Source: Paraphysoderma sedebokerense (lineage: Eukaryota; Blastocladiomycota; Physodermatomycetes; Physodermatales; Physodermataceae). From it: a stretch of DNA of 64,000 bases. How positions within the stretch are numbered: the stretch's first letter is position 1; the number at the start of each line of letters is the position of its first letter. Shown in pieces: positions 16,070-30,889 of the stretch. Below the pieces are notes generated by a model that made no database searches, was not told where the DNA came from, and saw nothing but the letters and a program-made list of their open reading frames with translations. Position numbers and translations under genes: made by a program. The stretch is taken from assembly GCA_025602915.1 (NCBI GenBank), contig JAHLJZ010000001.1, forward strand, positions 890,335 to 954,334, written 5' to 3'.

Positions 16070-19000
16070 TCAAATTGCCGAATGACACTATTAGGGAAGG
16101 AATTAGTGATTACTACAAATTTGGACACCTTGCGCAATGATCAAGCATACCATTGGACAACACAACAACATTGCAATTTCACTCTGCACTGCTCGATGTT
16201 TGCAAGTGTAACACGTAAAATGGTGAAATTCGATTATCGGTCTTCCTGTGACAATGCAAACCGGAAAAGCATTCTGACAATAAGGACATGCGGGGGAACT
16301 AGTTCAAGAGTAATACATCATTGAAAGTCAGTATGGAACTCTCCCGCCGGATTGAGTCATTGAATAGGTTCGTACGTTTCGCTGATCAACTGGGAGCAGT
16401 GGGTGCAAACTACTTGGGATTCTGGAGGATCAACTGGACTGACTCTGTTTGAATTAGAGAAAATTAATTACAGGAAGTTCTGAAATCGATAACAATAGAT
16501 AATACTTGGTGAATATATTGAATGCCAGCGTCTCGAATTTTTCTCGCTCAACTTCATCTAAAGTTGGTAAGGCTTCCAATTTCGTAAAAGCTTTTGAACA
16601 AGAGCCGTAGTATTTTCCTCGAAAAGCGATCAACGCTAGCAAAGAATAAATCATCTTTGATTCCATAATATCCTCGTACTCGCAGAGAAGCCGGGCCTAT
16701 ACGTTTTTTTTTCAGTTTTCAAAGGATATAAAGACGTATGAAGACTGCAGGACGTACTGTCTTGACAGCCGACTCGAAGTCCCTATCGTGATATTGGCGC
16801 TGACACAACAGATAAAAGTGGTATGCTTCGGCCGGTCGCCAAGGTGAATCCAAAAATTTCCTATCGCTTCGGTTCTCGGCATTTTCCGACGATATTAATT
16901 CAATGTTTAACGCCGGCTAAAGAAAACGATGATTAGCATCCAACGGATTTCCATAGTGGATTCGCGTTCAGTACGAGCTCACCATGTCGTTCCCATGTTT
17001 GCCGGTAGCTCGTATTTGATGATACCGCTCTACCTCTAAAGCAGCCAGGACAAAAATTTTCTTGACAAGCGTTGGCGGTTTGCCGTTTTTGATAGCGTCC
17101 AGTGCTTCCCTGTACAACAGCTTCGCCGAGTATTGACAGTAGTTTGCTTTTCGATACAAAGAAATCGCTTCGAATTTCTTCTGGTTACTTAGCAGATACG
17201 ATCCGTAATTTGCGAACATCGCTTCAACACCGGTGAGTTTGTATTCTTCGGCCAATTCCACCGCGGTGTTCCACTGATTGAAAAAAATCTTGGGGTCAGA
17301 ACCTGTTGACTTTTAGATGAGAGGAAGCGCTGTACAAACTTGGTTAAGATGAATGCATGTGTCGACTGCAGATTTTATGTTACCAGCTTTTATGAATGCA
17401 GCAACCGATTCTTGACATAACCCAACCGAAGCTAGTTTCAAGGCAATATTCTTTCAAGTCATTTGTCGGTCAACTCTCCATCAATAAGCGCGAGAAACAG
17501 AATGTAGAGGAACCTCTAATACTGGACTCTTCTCAGGGATTGCTGTCACTAACTTCGCTAAATTCTCGTAGTCTTCGATATAATAATAACAATCTATCAG
17601 CTTTTCGTAATTTCGAGCCTGTACGAAGTAAGACACTGCCTGTGCCCTAAAGTAAAGCTGTTATCATGGCGACCAGACGTCACGTACTACTAGTATAAAA
17701 ACTTTCCATTTTTGTCGATCCATATAATATTCTCCTATCGCGTTCCAACTTTTACCGATTATTGTGTCGTCCGCGCCGCCTGTCTTACTCAATTGAACGA
17801 CTCTAAACCAGTCTCCTAGTGACATCCGCAATTTAACAGCCAAATCCTTTCGATCCATCTCGAGATATGTCTTTTCAGCCAACTCAATTTGTTGAAAATA
17901 TGTGTATATTTCCGCTTGTTGCTTTCCCTTATCCTTATAGAATCGATGTTTAGTTAAATTGATCAATTCCAGACGATTAATCTAGTCATATTTACGTCTA
18001 GTTTCATGATATTCTTCGTGATTGTGATTCCTTGATAATCCATACATCGTACAAATGCTTTTAACGCAATTTCAAAATTGAATTCTCCTAGCGCTGTTTC
18101 TGCGATTAACCGCCACAGTCGAGTATGCGGATTGCGTTCAACGAATCGGTAAGCGTCTGATAACCCCGAACTTTTCAACATGGCTACATATCAGTTTCGT
18201 GTTAATATATACCGACAAGTACGGCATTAAAAATTATCGATAAATTACCGCGGGTTTCTTTTAAACTTTTTGTTTCAACTTGGTATACCCATTCCTTTTG
18301 CGGTGTCTCTGGATATTTAACTATTTCTTCCATCATGGCGAAATCGATATGTAATTGAGCGAATCGACTTAGATCTGGAATATAACGAGGAAACGTTTTT
18401 CAGTTCATGAAAATGTTGACCGACGAATGTACCAATACAAACATCCGTTACAAGTTACCGGCTCTTCTGATTCACAATCACGGACAACATGAAGCCTCGC
18501 CTTCTCCATTATCGCAATAAGATTTGGGTCATCCTCGGCCCTGCGCATGAATAATTAGAACACTCTAATACGATATAGTATTCTTTCCATTGAATACCAT
18601 TTCATGTTCCAGACGTCTTTTTTCTCAAACTCGAGCATCCTCCATTTATCCTAGGAGTGGGAAAGACAGGTTAGTTGAAAGTTTACAGATTAGCTTCGGT
18701 ATAGCCTTACTTTGTTCGATGTGACGAGGCCGGCAGAACTAGGGGCGTTGTTAGTATGGCGCTCCAATATTAACATCCTAAAGTTTCCTGCAAAATCGAT
18801 TGTAGCTAGCCTACTAGCATCACAATTGAGTGAAATTAGGTGCGGACGCAATGCCAAGTTGTACTTCATATCCACCTCCAATTGTGTCATCGAAAGTTGA
18901 ATTAACGTGCTAGATGTGCGTCCGATGACTAGCGTCGAGCCGACCGCGTCGATGCAAGTAATGGGATCAGTCGATGATTTTCTGGAACAGGCAATGGTTA

Positions 19001-21041
19001 TTCAAAGTTGTTGGAACTTTAGTTTGATAACTTACATGGCTCTGATGTCCGCCCAAACACTAGGTTCTTCCACGGTTCTGACCCGGCCCAGCTGCTCAAT
19101 ATGCAGAATTCGATCTATATATGCCTTGTCTGTAAGCTTAAAGTAGGTCTCCATTAATTTTATATACACGTCATTTATCACTCTTACCCGAGGTGAATTT
19201 CTGATTCTTCTGTCGGAAAGAATATTGCCAAGTCATAATCAAGTCGCTTCCGGCCACTACAGCGTACTGATCCGTTAAACATGCAAATCTTGGCCCAAAT
19301 TCGATTTGGTTGGTTTCCATTATTGTGCCGCTGGAGTCGCATATGTGAAGTGTGTGTCTATACTCGAAACATTAGGGCTGATACACCACCATGATTAGTT
19401 ATAAATCCACGCACTGGTAGCTGGATCCCTCGATTTTTGTAATCATCAAACAGCTGTTCGTGCAGGATGCAAGGAATAAAAGGTTCGAAATCGGCCTGGG
19501 AACGCTGAACGGTTACGCTTGTGTTTGAACGACGATAAGCCTGCTGGAGCTTACTTGACGTTTCGTTCCCCAGTCTTGAAATTCCAGAAACTGACGACTG
19601 ATTCGTTATTACCCGAGACTGTATTCTCTTTTTCCGCGTTACGCAAATACGTGTACACCAAAGTATCATTTACGCGACACCACCGATAGTCACATCTAAT
19701 GTTGGCAAAGTAGATGTACGAATCGACGGCAAGAGATAACCGCTGACCGTCAAAGTCCCATGAAAGCGACGAAATACTAGTACCGGGAACTTTCAGATAT
19801 CGCAAGTACTAAGAGACATTTCAGTTTTTTAATGCCGATGAACGTATCGACAGAACTTGATACCTGTCCGTAAGGGGTGTAAAATTGCACCAAGCATATT
19901 TTTCTTTCATCTCCATTTGACGCTTTCACCGATTGTACTCCCGCAACAGCTAGCAGATAGCCGTTATGATTCCATTTGATTTTTAATGACCTCATATTAG
20001 AATCGATTAAGATCGGCTCTACCGAATGTGTATAGGAGGCTTAGTGGCGATCCCGAGACCGAGGAAGATTCCCCTTACCGGTATCTTTCTCGCTTCTGCA
20101 TAATTGTAGTTTTCCAGTTTCAAAGGCGAGTGCTAAACAGGGAACATTTGAGTCCATGTATCCATTGGAACCATCGTACCAATCCATAGATATCACAGGA
20201 ACGGACGTCTGCTCGTCCTGCAGTAATGTAGCGACTCTCGTCTGGGGCGCAAGTTAGAATAAGCGATATACGAGCGCTTAGTATGAACGTACAATGAAGT
20301 TGCCGGATGCATCATAAAGCAGCAATTCCCCTTTCTTAGTCCCAAAAAGGAGCGCGTTGCTGTCCGGAGACCAACATACATGCGCCAGAGAGTGTTTTAA
20401 ATCTTTCGCCCATATTCGGCTTCCATCTACGGAACCGACAATTACGGCTCCTATAAAGGTCAGTAACGTCAGCCAAGCATTTACATACGGGTTTGATTGC
20501 GTTGATAGTCCTACCATCGGCATACGCTATGCAGATCTTTTCACCATCGCTGTTCCAACTCATGGAGCTGACGACACTTTTGCCTCTATTGTTCACCATT
20601 TCTTCATACCACAATCCTTTATGTAAAGTCCAAACAATAATTAATCCGTTCGAATCCGTCGAGGTGAGTTTGAGGTACCTCCGATTCCAAGCGCACATTG
20701 TGACGGAACCTAGAAATATGCGAGGGAATGTTACTCTGCGACCCTTGCCTGATACATTTCGAAAACGTCTATGCACCATTATGCCCTTCCAACGTCTGGG
20801 TGACGCCTGTGCTGTTACTATCAGTTTCTTCTTTCACCTGGTTCCCTTCCTTACTCTTCTCTATTGTTGATAGAGTTGATCCCAATTTCAGGACTTTCAA
20901 AAGTGCTTGTTCTCCTCCACTTGCAATCCAACCTTGCTCGTTCTCCCATCCGACAGTACAAAGATTGACACCATTGGGAATCGATACCTGCAAACCCGTA
21001 CGCATAAGTTGTGGCACACGGCAGTTGATGCTTATGAACAT
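16070..21041 (-). CDS. IFT121: Intraflagellar transport protein IFT121 (WDR35)
   Basis: Subunit of the IFT-A complex that moves cargo in cilia and flagella. The start [10 protein letters not shown] leads into two WD40 propellers: [58 protein letters not shown] and other repeats follow WDR35 in order. The C-terminal half is a TPR-like solenoid ([63 protein letters not shown]). The end has the zinc-binding cysteines CPYC, CYTCK and, after a last intron (16088-16150), CCPMCHSAI followed by stop, which matches the WDR35 end. More than ten introns are needed. It appears intact. Its presence is strong evidence that the organism makes a flagellated stage. Confidence 0.93.
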
Positions 21042-21533
21042 TCGAAAAGACGTTTCACCTTTTTGCTGAGATAAGCGAACATGGGGAGCAGCCGGAGCGG
21101 CAATACAGACAAGACAGACAGAGGATCTGGAAGGGATGATTGTGTGGAACGTGGAGGGGGGAATGCCGTCGTCGGTGGTGCTGTCGCAATTCGCAATTAC
21201 TCGCGTCGATTGCAATTCAACTCGGTCCTTAGGAAGGGAACCCAACGAGAGAGATCGACGCTGCAAGCTGAACCGGGCGCTCGGTAACAAAACAAAGCCC
21301 TGCTGCTGAGTCCAAACTCCGAAGCCACCGTCCAATCCTTACATCTAATTGCCATCACTCTTTTTGGCTAGCTAATACTCTTTCGTCTTTTGCCAATTCC
21401 CCTCTCCCTTGACTGCTGTCTACTTTGTCCTACCCGGCCTTGCGTTTTCATCCTTCGGCCGAAGACCCTTTCTGGAGCCCCAGCGGAGGTCCTCCAAATA
21501 CTTGTCTAGTCGTTTGGGGCCGCTTATTCCGGA
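21042..21533. promoter_or_regulatory. Divergent promoter region between IFT121 and the TFIIIC subunit gene
   Basis: About 490 bp between two divergent starts, holding no supported gene. An open frame extends upstream of the IFT121 start to 21335 but its composition is unlike the propeller and no WDR35 homology lies there. The region just before 21534 is pyrimidine-rich. Confidence 0.5.
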
Positions 21534-24500
21534 ATGGATGAATTATTCAGTTATGTTATTGATGAAGTCGCCTTTGAGGGCCCTGATGGTATCGCATTTT
21601 TCTGAAGTCTCCGAAAATTTTAATTCAACCTTTTTCGAGTTCAACGAGTCCTCTGTTCGATGCTAACCATGGTCCCATCGTCCTTTTTTACTCGCTTCTA
21701 TTTGTCCCTTTCGACCTTGCCATTCATTACTAAGGATGTAATTTGGAGAAATTATGGTCCTTTGTTTCACAATATTATTCAGAGAAAATCGAAAATTATC
21801 CTGTCCCTTCCACATCTCGAATAGATGAGCCCATGAAGGAGTATATATGGAAGTTCCTGCAAGATGTACCTGAATTAGATGTTGCAATCCTTTCTTCAGA
21901 AGAGTTCGCGGCTCTAGAGAAGCCTAAAGCATCACCAAAGAACCAAAAAACGAGAAAAAGCACAGAGCGAAAGGGGGAAGGCATATCTTCCGTTGGCCGT
22001 GCTAATAGTGTTGCCGATGATAATGTATGCATTCAATTATATTTAGTGATAGAATCTTCAATTTAATCAAACATTGTCTATTTATGTAGGAATATAAATC
22101 AAGCAAATCAGTGAAATTGAAGAATAGTACTGCGGCAGAGTTGAATGTAAAATACGGTGAAAAGCTCAGAGTGATTGCAAGACCAGATGTTCGACGACTG
22201 CTTGTCCTGGGACGAGACATGGTAAAGCGACATTTGGTAAATGTGGAACAATCGCACTCTGCTTAAATTATGCTACTTCCCAATTTGTAGGCGATATCGA
22301 CTCAACTTTACGAAGTCTGCGAAGCCATATGTGGATTCCGCGCGAAAGGAATAACCCAGGCCGACTTGGCGAAAAAATTAGGAATCGATCCTCGCTCTAT
22401 ATTTCACTTTATTAAATTGCTCTGCCAGAAAAACCTCATGTATGAAACCGTTCCTTCTATAAGTGATATTCAATTGCTAATGACTCCCTTAGTGTAAAAC
22501 TCCCTGTGGTTACAAAAGGCGCTTACACCCATCTTTGCCTTTCAACTCGATTTGCCCACTTGAACCCAGCTTACGTCTCTTCAGTTGCTTCGAAAGATCA
22601 TGGATCTAATATTTCTAAAGGTCTCGAAGAGCTATGTACGTCTCAGAATGATGTGATTTATAGAGCTTCAGATCCCGATGACGACGAAGACGATAACGTG
22701 AAGTTTCCAAGTCTGCATACGGATATCGTCAAGCAGAAAATTACGGAGCTATTGGACCACGCACTTAACAAAGTCATGGTTTGCGAAGACGTTTTGATTG
22801 CTCTGGTATATCTTATCTCTTTTGTCTGATTAATACGTCCGCTAACGGTAATCGATACTCAGGCTATCGGCGTAAAAAAAAGTCAACGAAAATACTTCAA
22901 TCGAACACTGGCATCTATGGTGAAAGACGGTTATATAGAGCGGATAAATGTCCCGAAAGAGCGTGGGTTCGATAGATGTATCAGATTGCTTCGTTCCTAC
23001 CAAGCGTCCATTCAATCTTCTTCGTCATTTGCCCCATTTGCTGAAACCTCTATGGATGCGACAACAGCGGATGGAAACAATGAAGGTATCTAATACTTCG
23101 AATGCCACAATAATTGTTTCAAGCACTGACACCTTCTGCAATATTAGCGGAGAAAAATGCCGAACACACATCGGCCGAATCCTTTGTTGGCGAAGGGGGT
23201 ATTTTGACCGATTTGCCATTGGAAATGCAGATATATAGACTTGTTACAGCCAAAGGTGCAGAAGGTGCCACAGCGAGTGTGAGTTTCAATTCTTGCATTG
23301 ATCGATCAAACTAAAACCTGACAAAAAGTGGATATTAGGAGCTCCGACAATCTCTTCATAACCTGCATCACCGGCCATTTAACAAATTCATGTCTCGCCT
23401 TTTAAAAACCAAGAAAACTCCAGCGAACGCTGTCACGATAACACGAGTGGCCGAATTCGTTGGCCGAGAACGTCGCTACCGATATTATTCAGAAGAAGGT
23501 TACGAACATCTTGAGAAGCGAGAGGATGGCAACGATTTGGAGGTTCTTAATCAAGTCAACAATGACCTTCTGTCTAAATCGGCAAGGGAACGTTCGAAAC
23601 AAATTGATGGAGAAACGACGTTTCACGTACCTATCGGAGATGAATCAATAGCTTTGGCTAACGAAGCCGCTCCGACAGATGATGTTGTCAGTAATTGCAT
23701 AAAAGGCCGTAAAAGAGTCCCACCCAGTTCGAACTCTGAGGTTACCTCTAAACGAGCAAGGGTTTCCAGTGTTTCTTTCTCGGGTTGGTTTTCCTTTTTC
23801 CTTGATGGTTCAACACTGTTTTCTTATTGTCATATCGTTTAGGGAATCGCCCCGATAATGTTCTAGAACTACCGATAACGAAGCGTCATGCACAAAGCAT
23901 CCTAGAATTTTTTCAAAAGTTCATACCTCAGTCAGCAGCTCAATCTCGTTCAAACCGATCAACCCGTCAGAACCACGTACTGTCACAGCTGATAGAGGTT
24001 CGAGATAGGTTTCAGGCAGACAAGTACCACACATTTAATGATATTGATAATGAAATCCGACAAGTCTGGCAGAGTGATGGCGCGGCAGGCAATCAGTCAA
24101 CTAAGATTCTTGCTAAGGATATTGAACAATCGTGGCAAGCACTCATGTCGAATTTGCACATTTGGCTCCGATCTGAAGAGGCAAGCCAAAGTATAGCTGG
24201 TTCAGCGTTGGTGCAACTACCTTGGAATGGTAAGGGTGACTGCATGACTATATCTCGAGATGATTATTGACCAATTACTGATACTACTAATAGCCGATCT
24301 CAACCCTGTTCCTGTCGAGTCGAGTCCTTCATCACCGATTTCTAAAGTCGATACCGTGACTGTGAATGATCGATTAACAATCACATCACTCAGGCGACGA
24401 AAAATTTTACTGCAAATCGTCGAGGAACACAAAGTAATTGAAGTCAATCATGTGTTTTCAAGGATATTCCAAAAAAAGTTCGAAGCTGAAGCTCCCCAAG

Positions 24501-27500
24501 AAAATAAATATGAAATCGACAAAAAGACCATTCTTCGGGCTTGTAAGAACTTGGCTGCTGACGGATTGTTATCAATCCACATTGTCAAAGTTCCATTGTT
24601 GAACGGCGGTTTTACAACAAAAACGGTTCTACTGCATCCCTCCTTAAAAGCGACCGATCCGGAGGTAAAGGAATATATATGTGATATGCATGACAAATCG
24701 TTGTATGGCGGGGGACAGAGACTCGGGAAAGTCCCCGAAGAGAACATAGAGGTGCAGCGGTTGAAGGACATGAATTTACCTATCAGCTCACTACAATCAA
24801 ATGTTGAAAATGAAGAATCCATCAATCGTGATACGAATAGTTGGAGAATTATAGCTCAGGATTACGGCTGGATCGATGCGAAAATGCTTCGTGCTAAACT
24901 GCTTCATCAATTTATCTATTCTTGTCTGGGACGGGTTTCTGAGCCGATGGTGTCTTTAACTTCGCACGATCCTGAAATCATGGCCTATTTTCAAACTACA
25001 ATGCTTTTTCGAGAAATGACTGTTCAACTTTACTTAAACCTTGTGGGTCATACAACCGTCAGCGAATCATTGACAAAATATCTCAGTCAAGACCCAGATT
25101 TGACAATTAAACTTACCGACTTGCCACCGAATATTCGCAGCATCTTACTGGAAAGCTCTCGACGCCAAGGTCGTTTCCGCCGCTATATTGCAGTGTTGAT
25201 CAATATATTAGTCGCTTTGGATGTTCTTCGCCCCGTGACACGAGTCGTGGACCCTGTGACGCATAGATATGTTGAACATGTTGAAGTGAATGCGAAAGAT
25301 GAGGTGGCCGAAATGGACTCTCTTAGACCCGGTTATCAGGTCCGAAGGATCACCCAATTGATGGATTATTCACTTCCACGAGGCCAACGCACAGCTATCA
25401 AATCGTGCTCTTTAGATACGATGGCTGATGTGACTATGTTTTGGACGGAGTTAGAATTTCAGTCGCAGAGAGTTGTCGCGGAGCAAGCTGCTCTACAAAC
25501 CGACGAGAATGGCGATCCTGATGAAGCGGCGGATGAGGAAATGGAAGAAGATGACGAAGAGAAAAGAGAACTGAAAGTGAAAGGCAAGCAGAAAAAGAAA
25601 TTAGGGTCCACAAATCACGATCCCTTAAAAACTATAACTCATTTTCGAACATGGAGGTCCAGCTACGTTTACACTGCGCGACATCGATTTATCTTGGATT
25701 CGTATGTCGATAGGAAACAAGGCGAAACACCATTCGACGACGACAGCAAATGCAATGATATCGCCAGACGGTTGGGTTTGCGCGTTCATAGAGTTAAGGC
25801 ATATTTCAAAAGGTTCGAAACCGATTTTGAGCGGAAGAAAGAGGCAAAAGAAAAGAAGAAAGCTCAGAAAGAAAAGGAAAAATTGCAAAGTGAATCGCTC
25901 ACATTCGACGGAAAGGAAACAACAAATTCAGGAACTCTACAATCCTCACATGTCCGATCTCGACTACATATTTTCGCGGATAAACCTTTTGAAAAGCAAA
26001 ACCGCTATCAGGCAGCCATGTCTCGCCTTGCATCTTCTTCACGCCATTCAACGGCCAAATTGAAAGCTGCCACCCCAAAGAAGCGTTCCCGCTCCCAAGC
26101 ATCCAATAATCAAGGGCCGGCAGATGAAGCACACGGATCTCGAAAAAAGCAGAAAAGTCACCGCACTAGGCAGCAGAAGAACGACCGAATTTTTGCTCAT
26201 GGTACCTCGACCGAAGGCGAGAATGTCCCTATTTTTGAAAGCGAAGGTATATTCTTCTCGGAACATCTGCAACTCACGTCGCGGAATTCTGACAGTTCTA
26301 GATACATAGATCGCGTCAAGAAAGAGCTAGAGAAGACCCGCCGAATCCGTTTGCAATGGAAGGAGGAGGAAGATGAATTGATTCTTTACAGTTATGTTAT
26401 CTTACGCCACAGATCTCGACTCCATAATACCAGATTGTCATGGGTGCCGGTTGTTGAGCTGTTCCCCTTGCGCAAGCCATCCCAGAATCTCAAGGAAAGC
26501 ACTGAGACTTTTCGGAGGCGCTTCAATACTTTGGTGAAGAACCCGTTTATTGCGGCCCGTTTGAATGAATTAAGTTTATTGTGGGATCAGCTGTTCGACG
26601 AGAAAGTTCACAGCGGCATACTTTCTCGTGATGAAGATGATGAATCTTTTCATCTGAAAGACAGGTGTCAAATGCTGAAGGAAGCTTTAAATTCCACCGA
26701 GACGTATGTTATTTCTCCTACTGTTTCAATGATTATACTACGGGATCTCATTCGGTTTTGCAGGGCTCGCATTGTCGAAAAAACGTTCGAACTTCCTCAA
26801 ACGGTCGACTTGCTCCACAAAACATTCAAAGTGGAAGAGGGAATCGTGTCGAGAGTGATGGAATCTGCCAAGACCAGTTTTACGCTGTCGATGCAGCTTG
26901 AAAATCTCATAACTGCCAAGTCCAAACTAACCCTGTTATATGAGAATGCTCTTTGTACTGAAACTGGTAAAGATTGTGTGCTAGACTTTTCAGTGGACAA
27001 CTCAGAAAGTTCGAATATTATTGGCACTCTTAGAGCGTTGTTGAAGGTTCGTTGGCGTGTCTATTCCTATTATTGCTCGTTTTTGCTAATACATGACTGG
27101 AACTTTCTGAACAGATGATTTTACTGACACCGGACGCCTCATATGACGCAACGCATGCTTTTTCGCTCCTTACTTTGTATCCTGCACCGCTATTATCTGA
27201 AGCCGTGGAAATTGAAAAGTCAATGGGTTCCATCAACAAAGTTCGTTCGGCAGCCGATAGAAAGATTCCGGGCCGTGGGTTTCACTTATCTGAAAAGTTG
27301 GTTTCAATTCGATGCTTGGAGATTGCCTTAGTTGATATTTGTACTGATTTTCATTATCATCCTAGGTTCCTCCAACTGATCACTGGACTCTTTCCGGAAC
27401 GGATGGTCCCTGAAGCCGTCACATATTTCAACGACATACTTCGATATAGGAATCGACCGCTCGTATTGCATGAATTGATAAATGGCGGTTCTATGGCTTG

Positions 27501-28749
27501 CCTTTTAGATCTCGTGGCATCAAAGAAGGTTCGATTCGAGCCATTCCAATATATGATGGCGGTCTTGCCTGCTAACAACTTCTGGCATGCAGGTGATTCT
27601 CGATCCCATTTTACCACATCTTACAATATTACAGCAAAATATTGTTCCGAAACATGCCAGGAAGGGTAAGTTTAGTAGCTTATGGTTTCATTTGCGCGTG
27701 CGTACTTGTCTGACTTCGTCTCTAAAGATACCACACACGAAGCATCGGTGAAAATTACGGTCGGTGATTTGACTCCTCCAGCGTCTACACCACTTTCGGA
27801 AGATGTTACCCCGATTGCTACGGATGATTCCGCGAGACCGCCTTTCGATGTTATGGTTCAATCGCTATCACTGACGGTAGATACAATTCAGCAGTATCAA
27901 ACTTGTTATCAACGAATCAAAGAGGCCGTGGATTCTGGTGTTAATATATTTGAGCTCAAAGTAAGATCCCTCTCTTTCTGTTAGATTGATTTGGGCTCTT
28001 ACGAGTTTTGCAGGCCCACATGATCTCCCACTATCATGATATCAAAGATGCAGAACTGTTAGATATGCTGAAAAACATGATGACGTCGTTTGTTCCTTCA
28101 AAGCATCCTCTCGTTTATAAAGTCGGTTTCGAAAATGTCAAATACATTTCCTTTGAATACATCGAATTTTGGACAGTCAACGCAACGAAAGGTGAAACCC
28201 GTCCTGTCGTCAATGCGGACAGTGGGGATAACTTTGAAATCAGTAACCCAGCTAAATATACACCTGCTCGTCTATGGTATGACATTGATGGAAATAAAAG
28301 TACCACTGTACTGAGGACATGTATGACGTCTGTACTGTCTCATATCGTTACGAAACCCGGGATTTACGAGGTATGCTCAAAGTTTAATTCTAGTATATGG
28401 ACAATACATTGATCTATGTACCCTTGCATTTATTTCACCTGAACAGTCCGCATTATATCATCGTTTTTCGACTGTGATGAGTCCATGTGAATTGAGAGAA
28501 GTTCTTGATGAATTGGTCTCGCGAAACGCTGCTAAGAGAAAGTGCATTATCGTGAGCACGACGATTGACTTATTTGGCCCTGTATCGACAGTTGAAGAAT
28601 GTGGTGAGTTTTGTACTGGTGTAACTGATATTTTGCCGCCCTCAGATTCTAACTGTAATCGCGTAGATGAAAACACTATACATCCAAACAAAGTATCATG
28701 CTATTTCGCATGTTCGGGGTATTATCTGAAAACCAATCAAGCGTCGTAG
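21534..28749 (+). CDS. TFC3: TFIIIC largest subunit, B-block binding (GTF3C1/Tfc3-like)
   Basis: Binds the B block of tRNA gene promoters to recruit TFIIIB and RNA polymerase III. After splicing (intron 21589-21734) the N terminus reads MDELFSYVIDEVAFEGPDGC, the conserved opening of the family. The B-block TFIIIC domain follows (about 22290-22440: ISTQLYEVCEAICGFRAKGI, LAKKLGIDPRSIFHFIKLL). An extended winged-helix region lies at about 24390-24660. A long Lys/Glu-rich segment with a basic region (about 25500-26170) and a helical C-terminal half complete a protein of nearly 2,000 aa. About ten introns, including a final one with gtgagt donor near 28600. Whether the final open frame is the natural C terminus is less sure. 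It is divergent from IFT121. Confidence 0.88.
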
Positions 28750-28993
28750 CGATGTTGTGCTACGCAGTTACGGCAATGTATGCCATAGAGACGCACTATT
28801 GTAAAATACGAATGTTGTTGTTTTGGCCAACAAAGCAGTTTTGTTTAGTCGTGTATCACACATAATTTTTGATCATTTAAAGAACTGAATGATTTAATAT
28901 TGGTACAGCGAGAATCGAGTAACGCTGGCAGGCAATTACTCGTAATTCTTAATAATAAGTCATGATATAGACCCTTCTCGTTAATAAACACCT

Positions 28994-30617
28994 CTATTTC
29001 GATTTTTGGTTTCTTAATCCCACCGCAATCAACAATGCAACGCTATATTTAAACAACTCTTCCTTTGCCGAAAACAAAAACGCGGCAGTCAGAACGGATT
29101 GGAGCAATTTTGATCCGAGGCCCTTGTATAGCCCTTTGGCGCCTTCCTTTTTAATTATTTTTTGGAAGCCGTCGATGACGGAATTGTAGCGTGCAGATTC
29201 GTCAGATTTACTTTGACGGAGTTGCATTCGCGCTATTGAAAAGATGAGAATAAGTTATCACGTCTGCACTACTTGTGTGAAGAACATTATACCAACATTT
29301 GACGACAATATCTACATTCAATCGATCAAGATGAAAATTTAATCGGTTAATACCACGAATCCTGCAGATGTAGAGGAAGTAATCTTATGTTTGACTTACA
29401 TGGATAAGTAATACCAGTCGCTGTCAATTTACTCAAAGCGCCGAGCACAAAGAAATCAAGGGATCCAAGTTTGGCTCCGCTTTGCGCTCTCCATTTTTCA
29501 ACCCGTCGCTTCATTTGTTCAAAAGCAGTATCTGATAAAGAACGGCAATGTAAGCGAAGAGCAGAACTTCAATAGTGGCAGGGAACGATTTTACATTGAA
29601 TGATAGGATTGATAACTAAGATCAAGGCGGGGATGAGTCCTTGCCAAAGGGAAGCAGGACCATCTTCCTTTATGATAGATAAAAACGTGGATACCGCCGT
29701 TGCTTTCTGGGGCTTTCTTGCCGGCGTCCCTGAAGAGGAAGCTGATTCTTCCAAAGAATCTTTTTTTGTTGTCATACGAGTCTGTTAAAAACAGTTGAAC
29801 AGCCGTCAGTTTTGATTGTATCGTCCCATTCAACCTCAAAAGGATAGACTGAATTCGAAACTTGAAAATATCGTGGCCAAATCAAGTCCGTGAGCCAGAG
29901 GAAAACACATTGCTCTCATTTTGGAAGAAGACCACGAATAGATTAGTGCGGCAAAGGTACGTACATTAACGACCCAAATTGGATTGGTAATGAGGACCGT
30001 GGCGGCTCCAGCGACTGCTCCTGCAGCCATCGATTCTGCCGTTGTCATTCCTCTTTTCTTTGAGGCCGCAAGGAAAGCAGCTTTCACAGCTTCGTACCAG
30101 TAATAATAGACCCCTATAATTAATTTCACAAGTTGGAAAGGTCAATTGCTTTCTTGTGAACTATTTAGGTTATTGCGATAGATACCGTTCGTCACGGCGA
30201 TCCCGAACAGAGCAGAATTCATTCCGCTATATTTGGCGTTAATAACAAATATTAAATTCATAAAGCGAGAGTATCATAAGCCAGTTAGGCCAGTCTTTCA
30301 TCAGGAATTAAAATTGGCCTGAATAAAGGACATACGAGAATAATCCGACTACGCCCTCTGACTGAATAATTTTCTTAATTGCATCTAGGGCTCCTTTGTA
30401 CGAATCCTTTCCTTTGTCTTCCTTCTGAACTTGAAGTCTAGACGATACGGTGATTAGGGGGTAAGTGATCATGGTGGAAACAACTCCACCGCCGGCACCT
30501 GCATTTCATGTATTGAAGTTTTGTTAGAGAGAAATGCCGTATTGGGGCCGCGAAAGAAAGGGCGGTGTGAAAAGAGCGATTATTACCGGCAAGGGCATGG
30601 GCAACATTGTCACTCAT
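28994..30617 (-). CDS. Peroxisomal adenine nucleotide carrier, PMP47/ANT1 type
   Basis: Mitochondrial carrier family (SLC25) protein of the peroxisomal branch, which exchanges ATP for AMP or carries cofactors for fatty-acid activation. The N terminus MSDNVAHALAGAGGGVVSTM with YPLITVSSRLQVQ is characteristic of PMP47. Further repeats show PxD/E-x-x-K/R-derived signatures: AAGAVAGAATVLITNPIWVV in the second, a third near 29200 (LQMQLRQSKSDES, YKGLGSKLLQSVLTAAFLF). Five or more introns break the gene. No peroxisomal targeting motif is expected, since these carriers use Pex19. The gene ends with a Lys-rich tail. Confidence 0.88.
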
Positions 30618-30889
30618 TTTTGATGATATACGGCGAATTGAGGAAAACTAAAATGTGCGGAGACTGTGGGAATGAAGGACAGCCTTTGGTGCAAATGAGT
30701 TTTCAGCGTTTTCATGAGCGGCGCGCGAACAATGGGCCAGGTCGTTTTGTGCCGACATTCATGAATCAACACACGGATGGACCCGAATATTATCATTCCA
30801 AAAGCAGATCTATATTATATACCATACATATGGTCCATTATCAATTTTCAATACAAAGGGGACGGCTTATCACTTAAATACCAGTAACA

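Noticed and set aside
30521-30877. 118-codon plus-strand open frame
   Set aside because: Overlaps the first exon of the PMP47-type carrier and the gap after it; no homology or start context.
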